Notes under the pieces: model-generated
Told to the model about the DNA's origin: nothing
The model's database searches: none
The model's input: only the letters and a program-made list of their open reading frames with translations
Source of the DNA: Streptomyces sp. F63
Lineage (GTDB): Bacteria; Actinomycetota; Actinomycetes; Streptomycetales; Streptomycetaceae
DNA: 64,000 bases
Direction of reading: 5' to 3'
NCBI RefSeq assembly: GCF_018070345.1
Contig: NZ_JAGPXX010000003.1
Coordinates: 186,001 to 250,000 of the forward strand
In this document: positions 17,609 to 24,798 of the stretch, one piece after another
How positions within the stretch are numbered: position 1 is the first letter of the stretch
Layout of the letters: the number at the start of each line of letters is the position of its first letter
Program-made: the position numbers and the translations under genes

Positions 17609-19840
17609 GTGACACCAGCGACACCAGCCACTCCCTCCCCGCTCTTCCCCGGCACCCCGGCGCCGTCGGAGTACCCGGCCGTGCCGGACGGTGCCGACGC
17701 CGTGCTCGCCGGGCTGGATCCGGAGCAGCGCGAGGTCGCCACGGCCCTCCACGGGCCGGTGTGCGTGCTGGCCGGTGCCGGCACGGGCAAGACCCGCGCC
17801 ATCACCCACCGCATCGCCTACGGGGTGCGGGCGGGTGTCCTCCAGCCGGGTTCCGTCCTCGCGGTGACGTTCACCAACCGGGCGGCCGGCGAGATGCGCG
17901 GCCGGCTCCGGCAGCTCGGTGCCACCGGGGTCCAGGCCCGCACCTTCCACTCCGCCGCGCTCCGCCAGCTCCAGTACTTCTGGCCCAGGGCGGTCGGCGG
18001 CCCGCTGCCGCGGCTCGTCGAGCGCAAGGCCCAGGTGGTCGCCGAGGCGGCCGCCCGCTGCCGCGTCCGCCTGGACCGGGGTGAACTCCGGGACGCCACG
18101 GGCGAGATCGAGTGGGCCAAGGTCACCCAGACGGTCCCCGAGGACTACCCGGCGGCCGTTGCCCGCGCCCGCCGCCAGCCGCCCCGGGACCCGGCGGAGA
18201 CCGCCCGCCTCTACGAGACCTACGAACTCCTCAAGCGCGACCGCGGCGTGATCGACTTCGAGGACGTCCTGCTGCTCACGGTCGGGGTGCTGCAGGACCG
18301 GCAGGACATCGCCGATGAGGTCCGCCGCCAGTACCAGCACTTCGTGGTCGACGAATACCAGGACGTCAGCCCGCTCCAGCAGCGGCTGCTGGACCTGTGG
18401 CTGGGCGAGCGGGACAGCCTCTGCGTCGTGGGCGACGCGAGCCAGACGATCTACTCCTTCACCGGCGCCACCCCGGACCACCTGCTGGACTTCCGCGCCC
18501 GGCACCCCCGCGCCACGGTCGTCAGACTGGTCCGGGACTACCGCTCCACCCCGCAGATCGTCCATCTCGCCAACGGCCTGCTGGGGCAGGCGAGCGGGCG
18601 GGCGGCGGAGCACCGGCTGGAGCTCGTCTCGCAGCGGGGTACCGGCCCCGAACCGGCGTTCGCGGAATACCCGGACGAGCCGACCGAGGCCGAGGGCACC
18701 GCGCGGCGGGTCCGGAAGCTGCTCGACTCCGGGGTCCCCGCCCGCGAGATCGCCGTGCTCTACCGCATCAACGCCCAGTCGGAGGGCTATGAGCAGGCCC
18801 TCGCCGACCAGGGCATCCCCTATCAGCTCCGCGGCGCGGAACGGTTCTTCGAGCGGCCGGAGGTGCGGGAGGCCGGACTCCTGCTCCGCGGTGCCGCCCG
18901 CGCCGGGAACTCCTCCGACCCCTCCCCCACGGAGTCGGACATACCCGCGCAGGTGCGGGCCGTGCTCTCCACCCGGGGGTGGGGGCCGGAACCGCCGGCC
19001 GGCTCGGGGGCGGCCCGCGACCGCTGGGAGTCCCTGGCGGCGCTCGTCCGGCTCGCCGAGGACTACGCCCGGGCGCGGCCGGAGGCGTCGCTCGCCGATT
19101 TCGTCACCGAGCTCGGCGAGCGGGCCAACGCCCAGCACGCACCCACGCTCGAAGGCGTCACCCTGGCTTCGCTGCACGCGGCCAAGGGCCTGGAGTGGGA
19201 CGCGGTCTTCCTGGTCGGCCTGACCGAGGGCATGATGCCGATCACCTATGCCGTGACCGACGCGCAGACCGAGGAGGAACGCCGGCTGCTCTACGTCGGC
19301 GTCACCCGGGCCCGGGTCCACCTCACCCTCTCCTGGGCCCTCGCGCGCGCCCCCGGGGGCCGCACCGGCCGGCAGCCGAGCCGCTTCCTGGACGGGCTGC
19401 GGCCCGGTTCCCGGGCCCAGGGCGGTGCGGCCGTCCGCGGCCCGGCCGCCGGGAGCGGGGTGGAGCGGGGCGAGGTGCCGCGGCGCCGCAGGCGCGGCCC
19501 GGTACGGTGCCGGATCTGCGGCCGCACCCTCACGGACGCGGGCGAGATGAAGCTGATGCGCTGCGAGGACTGCCCCTCCGAGCTGGACGAGGGCCTCCAC
19601 CGGCGGCTGCTGGAGTGGCGGGCGGACCGGGCCCGCGAGCTGGGGCAGCCGGCGTTCTGCGTCTTCACCGACAAGACGCTGCTGGCCATCGCCGAGGCCA
19701 TGCCCGGGGACGGGGCCGAGCTGGCCGTGATCCCCGGTGTGGGGCGGCGGAAACTCGACCGGTACGGGGCGGAGGTCCTGGCCCTCTGCGCGGGGGAAGA
19801 ACCGCCCGCCGGGGCGCCGGACGGACGGTCCGGCGGCTGA
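17609..19840 (+). CDS. uvrD2: ATP-dependent DNA helicase UvrD2 with zinc-finger linker and HRDC domain
   Basis: The 743-residue protein has an SF1A motor (Walker A AGAGTGKTR with Lys61, VVDEYQDVS, AAKGLEWDAVFLVGL) followed by a tetracysteine module (Cys634, Cys637, Cys652, Cys655) and an HRDC domain (about 665-735). This is the layout of mycobacterial UvrD2, where the tetracysteine motif is needed for helicase activity. The start is the GTG at 17609, with CAGCAT 6 nt upstream. The neighbouring mycoredoxin and nudC genes and the wblC locus downstream match mycobacterial order. Confidence 0.93.
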   Translation: MTPATPATPSPLFPGTPAPSEYPAVPDGADAVLAGLDPEQREVATALHGPVCVLAGAGTGKTRAITHRIAYGVRAGVLQPGSVLAVTFTNRAAGEMRGRLRQLGATGVQARTFHSAALRQLQYFWPRAVGGPLPRLVERKAQVVAEAAARCRVRLDRGELRDATGEIEWAKVTQTVPEDYPAAVARARRQPPRDPAETARLYETYELLKRDRGVIDFEDVLLLTVGVLQDRQDIADEVRRQYQHFVVDEYQDVSPLQQRLLDLWLGERDSLCVVGDASQTIYSFTGATPDHLLDFRARHPRATVVRLVRDYRSTPQIVHLANGLLGQASGRAAEHRLELVSQRGTGPEPAFAEYPDEPTEAEGTARRVRKLLDSGVPAREIAVLYRINAQSEGYEQALADQGIPYQLRGAERFFERPEVREAGLLLRGAARAGNSSDPSPTESDIPAQVRAVLSTRGWGPEPPAGSGAARDRWESLAALVRLAEDYARARPEASLADFVTELGERANAQHAPTLEGVTLASLHAAKGLEWDAVFLVGLTEGMMPITYAVTDAQTEEERRLLYVGVTRARVHLTLSWALARAPGGRTGRQPSRFLDGLRPGSRAQGGAAVRGPAAGSGVERGEVPRRRRRGPVRCRICGRTLTDAGEMKLMRCEDCPSELDEGLHRRLLEWRADRARELGQPAFCVFTDKTLLAIAEAMPGDGAELAVIPGVGRRKLDRYGAEVLALCAGEEPPAGAPDGRSGG

Positions 19841-19855
19841 TGCGAAGTCGTCGAG

Positions 19856-19893
19856 AAAATAGTTTGCGCCCGCCGCCGGATTCCCCATAGGTT
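19856..19893 (+). promoter_or_regulatory. WblC/WhiB7-type promoter of the wblC leader
   Basis: An AT-rich AAAAT (19856-19860) lies 3 bp upstream of a -35 TTGCGC (19864-19869), then an 18-nt spacer and the -10 TAGGTT (19888-19893). Known: WhiB7 with SigA recognises promoters by an AT-rich stretch just upstream of the -35, bound by its AT-hook. This implies autoregulation of wblC. The 5' leader would be about 565 nt long. Confidence 0.75.
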
Positions 19894-20004
19894 CTCTTTC
19901 GCGGGCATGACAGGGCCTTTTTCGGGCCCACTGTTCCGTGCTGTACTTGTACGACGGACTGGCGCCGACCAGTCCCCCGAGACGCCGAGAGGAGGCGAGC
20001 CCCA

Positions 20005-20328
20005 ATGATCAGCATCACCAAACTGGCCGGTCGTGACGTGCCCGTCTCCTGCCTGTCCGGTGTCTCCGTGCTCTGTGGGTCCGGCATGCCCGTCGCCCTC
20101 GCAGCACGCCCGGCCGAGCGCGGCCTTCTGGCGAGCGCTCAGCGACCGACCAAGGCACCGGCGGCAGTAGCGGCGGCAGAGGCATCGGCCTATGCCCTCG
20201 CGGCCAAGGGTGCCGACCTCCGGCAGATGTGGATCGACGGCGGTTTTGCCAACGGTTCGGCGTCTGCGGCCGAGCACCACACGATTCGGGGCCTCCGCGG
20301 CCACGAACCCTGGAGAGATCCAGCCTGA
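20005..20328 (+). CDS. Translated leader ORF (uORF) of wblC
   Basis: The 107-codon frame has an excellent Shine-Dalgarno (GAGAGGAGGCGA) 7 nt before its ATG and ends at 20328, inside the region able to form the antiterminator. The protein has no recognised domain and is rich in Ala, Ser and Gly. Known: in Streptomyces and mycobacteria, translation of a uORF upstream of wblC/whiB7 controls transcription of the regulator. Inference: ribosomes completing this frame disrupt the antiterminator and let the terminator form, whereas stalled or inhibited ribosomes allow readthrough. The product itself may have no function. Confidence 0.7.
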   Translation: MISITKLAGRDVPVSCLSGVSVLCGSGMPVALAARPAERGLLASAQRPTKAPAAVAAAEASAYALAAKGADLRQMWIDGGFANGSASAAEHHTIRGLRGHEPWRDPA

Positions 20329-20365
20329 TCGCCACGATCAGGTCGGCACCTTCCAGGGCCGCGGA
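20294..20365 (+). promoter_or_regulatory. Candidate antiterminator of the wblC leader
   Basis: TCCGCGG (20294-20300) can pair with CCGCGGA (20359-20365), and CCCTGGA (20308-20314) with TCCAGGG (20352-20358). Together they give a 14-bp bipartite helix that sequesters the left arm of the terminator. A small hairpin (20324-20330 with 20336-20342) closes the loop. The uORF stop codon lies within it. Confidence 0.65.
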
Positions 20366-20392
20366 ACCCGAACCGGGATCCGCGGCCCTTTT
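20355..20392 (+). terminator. Intrinsic attenuator upstream of wblC
   Basis: A perfect 11-bp stem (20355-20365 with 20379-20389) is extended by a CCC/GGG inner pairing and followed by TTTT (20389-20392), giving a canonical Rho-independent terminator about 75 nt before the wblC start. T-tracts are scarce in this window, which makes it stand out. Confidence 0.85.
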
Positions 20393-20465
20393 CGTTGCCC
20401 CGACCGGCATCGATGTCCACCCCGCCGGCCCACCAGGCCGGCCGAACACAAGGAAGAAACCGACT

Positions 20466-20831
20466 GTGCCCAGCCCAGCGCCCGCCCCGTCGCCCACGCA
20501 GCAGCCCGCTACCTCTCCACCTGGTCCTCCGGAGGTCCTCTTGTCCCAGCCCACCCGGCTCTCGGTGCTCGACGACGAGATCGAGCGTCTCGGCGAGCTC
20601 GTTCCCTGCCGCAGCTACGACCCCGAGGTGTTCTTCGCCGAGTCGCCCGCCGACGTCGAGTACGCCAAATCGCTCTGCCAGAGCTGCCCGCTGCGCGAGG
20701 CCTGCCTCGAAGGGGCCAAGGACCGGCGCGAGCCGTGGGGCGTCTGGGGCGGTGAGCTCTTCGTCCAGGGTGTGGTCGTGCCGAGGAAGCGGCCGCGTGG
20801 CCGCCCGCGCAAGAACCCGGTCGTCGCATGA
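20466..20831 (+). CDS. wblC: WhiB-like transcriptional regulator WblC (WhiB7)
   Basis: The 121-residue protein has the four Fe-S cysteines (Cys48, Cys71, Cys74, Cys80, as C-x22-C-x2-C-x5-C), the GVWGG turn (92-96) and the WhiB7-specific AT-hook RGRPRKNP (111-118). It is the master regulator of intrinsic antibiotic resistance in actinobacteria and binds SigA at promoters with an AT-rich element. The GTG at 20466 follows AAGGAAG at 20450-20456 and gives the usual family length; longer readings run back through the attenuator. The downstream gene overlaps it by 4 nt. Confidence 0.95.
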   Translation: MPSPAPAPSPTQQPATSPPGPPEVLLSQPTRLSVLDDEIERLGELVPCRSYDPEVFFAESPADVEYAKSLCQSCPLREACLEGAKDRREPWGVWGGELFVQGVVVPRKRPRGRPRKNPVVA

Positions 20832-21154
20832 ACGCCCCGGGAACCATCGACCGTCCCCTCACGCACGATCCGAAGAAGCAGGTCCCGACGATGAAGCCGT
20901 CCGCCCACGAGCCGTCAGCCGCCCGTACCACCGCCAGAACCGCGTCCGACGCGACCAACTCGCGTCAGAACAGGAACCGTGAGATGCAACTCATCCCAGA
21001 AGCCCTGGCTCGTGCTCATATGCACGACCGCATCCAGGAGGCCGAGTCCGAACGCAGGGCCCTGCGTCTGGCCCGCGCCCGCCGGATGCAGCGCCGGGCC
21101 GAGCGCGCCTCGCTCCGCGCCCGGCGCGCGCTGGCCATGGCCGTCATGCAGTAG
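20828..21154 (+). CDS. Conserved hypothetical basic protein co-translated with wblC
   Basis: The 108-residue protein starts at an ATG that overlaps the wblC stop (ATGA), so translational coupling is likely. The N-terminal half looks disordered. The C-terminal half (about 54-108) is a charged, Arg-rich helix (RIQEAESERRALRLARARR...). No catalytic motif is visible. The overlap suggests induction with WblC by translation inhibitors; a nucleic-acid or ribosome-associated role is only a guess. An internal start at Met54 (MQLIPEAL) would give a shorter protein. Confidence 0.65.
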   Translation: MNAPGTIDRPLTHDPKKQVPTMKPSAHEPSAARTTARTASDATNSRQNRNREMQLIPEALARAHMHDRIQEAESERRALRLARARRMQRRAERASLRARRALAMAVMQ

Positions 21155-21203
21155 CCGCCGCCTGGCCGCCCACAGGAGCCACCGCGCACCAGCGCACCGG
21201 CAG

Positions 21204-21239
21204 CCGAGGGGCCGTTCCCGTCCGGGAGCGGCCCCTCGG
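21204..21239. terminator. Bidirectional hairpin terminator
   Basis: A 17-bp stem with one G-T wobble (21204-21220 with 21223-21239) and a very short loop lies between the convergent wblC operon and the ABC1 gene. Confidence 0.7.
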
Positions 21240-21261
21240 CCGTCTCCCGGGCTGAGCGGCC

Positions 21262-22641
21262 TCAGCCCGCCGGGCGGTCCACCGGCCCCGGCTCCCCGGC
21301 CCCGTCCGGAAGGAAACCGGGGAGCCAGTCCCGCAGTTCCTCCCGCAGCCGGACGGTGGCCCCGAGCTGGCACAGCACGCCGATCGTGCTGAGGGTGACG
21401 CGGTGGATCAGCAGATAGGAGGGCGGCAGATTGAGTTGCCGGCCCAACTGGTGTGCGGGCGACCGCGGGTCGGCGATGCGCGCCGCCTGGGTCCGCAGCC
21501 AGCCGCGGGTGAAGGTGAACTCCTCGGCCCGGGCCGGCTCGATGATCGGCACCAGATAGTCCAGGACGGCGTCCGGGTCCAGCTCGACGGACTCCCGGAC
21601 GAAGCCCGCCTCGCAGAGCATCGTGTACACCCCCTCCGCATCGCCGTCCAGAGCCCCGCGCAGGGCGGTGCCGATGAGTGGCGGCAGCCCGTCCGGCAGT
21701 CGGTCGACCGTGCCGAAGTCGAGCACGCCCAGCCGCCATGTCTCCGGCCCGTCGTCCTCCGCCTCTCCCGGCAGCAGCCGGAAGTTCCCCGGGTGCGGGT
21801 CGGCGTGCAGCAGACCTGTGCGGGCGGTGCCGGAGAAAAGGAATCGGGCCAGCAGCTGTCCGGCGCGGTCCCGCTGCTCGGGCGTGCCGTCGGCTATCAC
21901 CTCCGACAGCGGTACCCCGTCCATCCACTCGGTGACGAGCACCTCGGCTCCCTGGTGGACGACGCCCGGGATCACCACGTCCGGGTCGTCGGCGAACTCC
22001 GCGGCGTGATCGCGCTGCGCCTGGGCCTCCAGGGCGTAGTCCAGCTCCTCCGACACCCGGTCGCGCAGCTCGGCGATGAGCGGCTTGATGTCCATTCCCG
22101 GTATCAGGGGCCCCAGCAGCCGTGCGAACCGGCCGAGCTGGGTGAGATCGGACAGCAGTGCCTCACCGGCGCCCGGGTACTGGATCTTGACGGCCACCTC
22201 TCGGCCGTCGTGCCAGACGGCGCGGTGTACCTGGCCGATCGATGCCGCGGCTGCCGGCTTGTCCTCGAACTCCTCGAAGTGATCGCGCCAGTCGGACCCG
22301 AGCCGCTTCTCCAGAGCGGAGTGGACGCTCTGTGCCGGCATTGGGGGCGCGGCTTCCTGGAGCCTGGTGAGGGCGGCGCGGTAGGGGCCGGCGACCTCCT
22401 CCGGAAGCGCCGACTCGAAGACCGAGAGGGCCTGCCCGACTTTCATGGCCCCGCCCTTGAGCTGCCCCAGGGTCGAGAAGAGCTGCTCGGCGGTCCGCTG
22501 CTGCAGCTCGCTGGCGATCATCTCGGCCGGACGGCCGCCGATGCGCTTGCCGAGTCCGAGGGCGGTGCGTCCGGCGAAGCCCAGTGGCAGCGCCGCCAGT
22601 TTGGCGGTACGGGTGACCGCCTTGCGGGGAAGATCAGACAT
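21262..22641 (-). CDS. ABC1/AarF-family atypical kinase
   Basis: The 459-residue protein shows the UbiB/ABC1 signatures in order: KVGQALS (KxGQ motif), [12 protein letters not shown] (Ala-rich loop), VAVKIQYPG with the ATP-binding Lys, [11 protein letters not shown] and LDFGTVDRL. Known: family members bind or hydrolyse ATP and act in lipid or quinone metabolism. A streptomycete without ubiquinone would use it for another substrate, which is unknown. Start 22641 is preferred to 22659 because GGAGGAG stands just upstream of it. It overlaps the ThiF-like gene by 8 nt. In mycobacteria an ABC1 gene also sits beside whiB7. Confidence 0.9.
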   Translation of the reverse strand: MSDLPRKAVTRTAKLAALPLGFAGRTALGLGKRIGGRPAEMIASELQQRTAEQLFSTLGQLKGGAMKVGQALSVFESALPEEVAGPYRAALTRLQEAAPPMPAQSVHSALEKRLGSDWRDHFEEFEDKPAAAASIGQVHRAVWHDGREVAVKIQYPGAGEALLSDLTQLGRFARLLGPLIPGMDIKPLIAELRDRVSEELDYALEAQAQRDHAAEFADDPDVVIPGVVHQGAEVLVTEWMDGVPLSEVIADGTPEQRDRAGQLLARFLFSGTARTGLLHADPHPGNFRLLPGEAEDDGPETWRLGVLDFGTVDRLPDGLPPLIGTALRGALDGDAEGVYTMLCEAGFVRESVELDPDAVLDYLVPIIEPARAEEFTFTRGWLRTQAARIADPRSPAHQLGRQLNLPPSYLLIHRVTLSTIGVLCQLGATVRLREELRDWLPGFLPDGAGEPGPVDRPAG

Positions 22642-23881
22642 GCGCTCCTCCAACTTCACTGCGCTTCACCGGAGGGCAGCCGCCCTCCGCGACGGTGCCC
22701 GGGCCGGCCGGACCGGGTGGTTCCGGCGGCTCGGCACCATCTGGTGAGTATGGACGCTCGACCGCTTCGTACGCACCGCACCCGCAGGCCCGGTGCGGTG
22801 TGATGGAACACGGCTCCCAGGCCAGACCGGGCAGCGCGAGCTCCAGGCGGGCCCCGGCGCAGACCGGCGGCAGGCCGTCGAGGTAGGCCAGCGCGTGCGC
22901 CGCCGCCAGCCCCGCGACGACGGTGGCGAGCGCCGTGTCACAGGCCGGTTCGGCCGGGCCCCGGGCCGATCGCCACTGGGCGAGCAGCCGGGGCCAGGCG
23001 GGATCCCGCTCGGACCGGTGCAACTGGAGACAGCCCGCGCAGGCCGATTCACCGGGCAGCACCAGAGGGCCGACCACGCCCGTGCCCTCCAGCACCCCGG
23101 CGTAGAGATGAGGGATCCCCGAGGCGAGAAGCGTCTCGGCCGGCACGGGATCCGGAGCGTAGGCGCCCAGGCCATCGCGTGGGGCCAGCACCGTCAGGGC
23201 GAGTCCGGTCCCGGGTGCGAGCGGAGGGGCCCCGGGACCGCCCCCTGCGCGCCGGGCCCTTCTCCTCGCGGTGGCGGCAGCACGGACGGCCTTGCGCGCG
23301 GCGGTGTCACGGCGCTCGCCGGCCGACTCCGGCGGCAGCCCGCCGGGGCCCGTCTCCCAGGGCGCGGCCCGGCCGCCGTCCACCACATCGACCTGGCCCA
23401 CCCCCGCGGCGGAGAGCACCGTGGCGACGGCCGCGCCGACCCGCCCGGCGCCGCGCACCTGGACGCGTACCGATCCGCGCGCCGTCAACCGGCGCTTGCC
23501 GGCGCCCGGTTCGGGATGCACCACCGACAGCGAACCCAGATCCGCCCGCAGCCGGTCCGGAACCGCGGCCGGCTGCCGGCACTCCGGTTCAGGGGCGCCC
23601 TGCGCCGCCCGGCCGTGCCGCGGCGCCGTCGGATCGTCCAGCAGACCGGCGGCCGCCAGACGCCTCAGCAGTTCATCGGGGCGGTCCCCGGTGAGGCCCA
23701 GGGCCGCCGCCTCCGCCCGCAGCAGCGGAAGTCCCCGGGTGCCGTCCAGCAGGGAGAGGAAGCTGCCGGTCGCCGTGTCGACCGGGCCCAGCAGCACGGC
23801 GTGCGCGGGTGTCACCCCGAACTGCACGGTCTGCCGGTCCCGCCAGCCGCGCCGCAGCGCGGGCTTGATGATCGGATGCAT
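22634..23881 (-). CDS. ThiF/E1-like adenylyltransferase-fold protein
   Basis: The 415-residue protein has an N-terminal region resembling RiPP-partner or winged-helix modules (about 1-90), a Rossmann core with GAGRVGAAVATVLSAAGVGQVDVVD (about 145-170), and two cysteine pairs (CAGC about 285, CGCG about 378) likely to hold zinc as in ThiF/MoeB. The substrate-activating Arg and nucleotide-binding residues are not obvious in the Arg/Ala-rich middle, so activity is uncertain. Related proteins include TOMM cyclodehydratase E1-like partners, but no precursor peptide or YcaO gene lies nearby. It overlaps the ABC1 gene by 8 nt. Confidence 0.7.
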   Translation of the reverse strand: MHPIIKPALRRGWRDRQTVQFGVTPAHAVLLGPVDTATGSFLSLLDGTRGLPLLRAEAAALGLTGDRPDELLRRLAAAGLLDDPTAPRHGRAAQGAPEPECRQPAAVPDRLRADLGSLSVVHPEPGAGKRRLTARGSVRVQVRGAGRVGAAVATVLSAAGVGQVDVVDGGRAAPWETGPGGLPPESAGERRDTAARKAVRAAATARRRARRAGGGPGAPPLAPGTGLALTVLAPRDGLGAYAPDPVPAETLLASGIPHLYAGVLEGTGVVGPLVLPGESACAGCLQLHRSERDPAWPRLLAQWRSARGPAEPACDTALATVVAGLAAAHALAYLDGLPPVCAGARLELALPGLAWEPCSITPHRACGCGAYEAVERPYSPDGAEPPEPPGPAGPGTVAEGGCPPVKRSEVGGAHV

Positions 23882-23955
23882 GGCCGCCCCCTCGGTCCTC
23901 GCCGGATCTGCTCGACGGTGCCAGCATGACCGGGCGGGCGGACTCCCGCCGAGAG

Positions 23956-23977
23956 TTGTCCACAGACCCTGTGGATA
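23956..23977. promoter_or_regulatory. Inverted pair of DnaA-box-like sequences
   Basis: TTGTCCACA (23956-23964) and TGTGGATA (23970-23977, the reverse of TATCCACA) face each other across 5 bp in the 187-bp gap between the divergent ThiF-like and metallopeptidase genes. The first matches the Streptomyces DnaA-box consensus exactly. Confidence 0.5.
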
Positions 23978-24068
23978 GTCAGCTCATCGGTCTCCACTTG
24001 TGGGGGAGTCGCGTACGAAGCGAAGACAGGCGGGACTTCCGGGGCCCGCAGCGGGTAACGTCGGGAGG

Positions 24069-24674
24069 GTGCCCTCCGATCCACCGAACCGCGCCGGAGA
24101 GAACCCCCTCAGCACACCGGGCCGGCTCCGCCAGCCGCCCCGCCGTTCCCGGACCAGCGCGGTCGAGGTGCGCAGGAGCGCCCGCCGGCGCCGCACGGTC
24201 TCGGCCTACCGCGAGGGCGACCGCACGGTCGTCCTCATCCCGGCCCGGATGTCGCAGGCCGAGGAGGAGCGCTGGGTGACGGTGATGCTCGACCGGCTCG
24301 CCGCCCAGGAGAGCCGCCGCATGCTGGGCGACAGCGAGCTCGCCGAGCGGGCCGAGCGCCTGTCCGCGCAGTATCTCGGCGCCCGGGCGCGGCCCCGGAG
24401 CGTTCGCTGGGTCACCAACCAGAACACCCGCTGGGGCTCCTGCACCCCCGCCGAGGGCAGCATCCGCCTGTCGCACCGGCTGCAGGGCATGCCGGGCTAT
24501 GTCACGGACTACGTGCTCCTCCACGAGCTCGCGCATCTGCTGGTCCCGGGCCACGGCGCCGACTTCTGGCAGCTGCTGGAGGCGTACCCGCGGACGGAGC
24601 GCGCCCGTGGCTACCTGGAGGGCGTGGTCGCGGCCGGACGGCTGCCGCATCTCGCGGACGAGGCCGGTGCCTGA
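24069..24674 (+). CDS. YgjP-type (DUF45/M48-like) metallopeptidase
   Basis: The 201-residue protein contains RWGSC and HELAHLLVPGHGADFWQLL, the YgjP/DUF45 signature with HExxH and a downstream His as zinc ligands. Such proteins resemble the SprT/Wss1 metalloprotease domain. The physiological substrate is unknown. The GTG at 24069 is chosen because TAACGT lies 7 nt upstream, a leaderless spacing; the open frame to 24000 runs through the promoter. It is divergent from the ThiF-like gene. Confidence 0.85.
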   Translation: MPSDPPNRAGENPLSTPGRLRQPPRRSRTSAVEVRRSARRRRTVSAYREGDRTVVLIPARMSQAEEERWVTVMLDRLAAQESRRMLGDSELAERAERLSAQYLGARARPRSVRWVTNQNTRWGSCTPAEGSIRLSHRLQGMPGYVTDYVLLHELAHLLVPGHGADFWQLLEAYPRTERARGYLEGVVAAGRLPHLADEAGA

Positions 24675-24679
24675 CCGTC

Positions 24680-24696
24680 GGTCCCGGTACGGGACC
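24680..24696 (+). terminator. Short hairpin after the YgjP gene
   Basis: A 7-bp stem (24680-24686 with 24690-24696) and 3-nt loop lie 6 nt after the stop. No U-tract follows; instead there is a rare A-run and an AAAAGCTTTT palindrome (24703-24712). Confidence 0.4.
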
Positions 24697-24798
24697 GGGA
24701 CAAAAAGCTTTTCCGTTCCGGGATCGCCGGGGACGGTGACCAGCGGATAGCCTGGCGCGCACGTACGTATGCTCGGAACGGGGGGACGGTCGTTACGC

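Noticed and set aside
16934..20005. A 1023-codon minus-strand frame opposite nudC, mrx1 and uvrD2
   Set aside because: It overlaps three recognised genes and the wblC promoter, with no domain of its own.
22634..23881. A RiPP (thiazole/oxazole peptide) cluster centred on the ThiF-like protein
   Set aside because: No precursor peptide, YcaO or dehydrogenase gene nearby. Neighbours are ABC1 kinase and YgjP.
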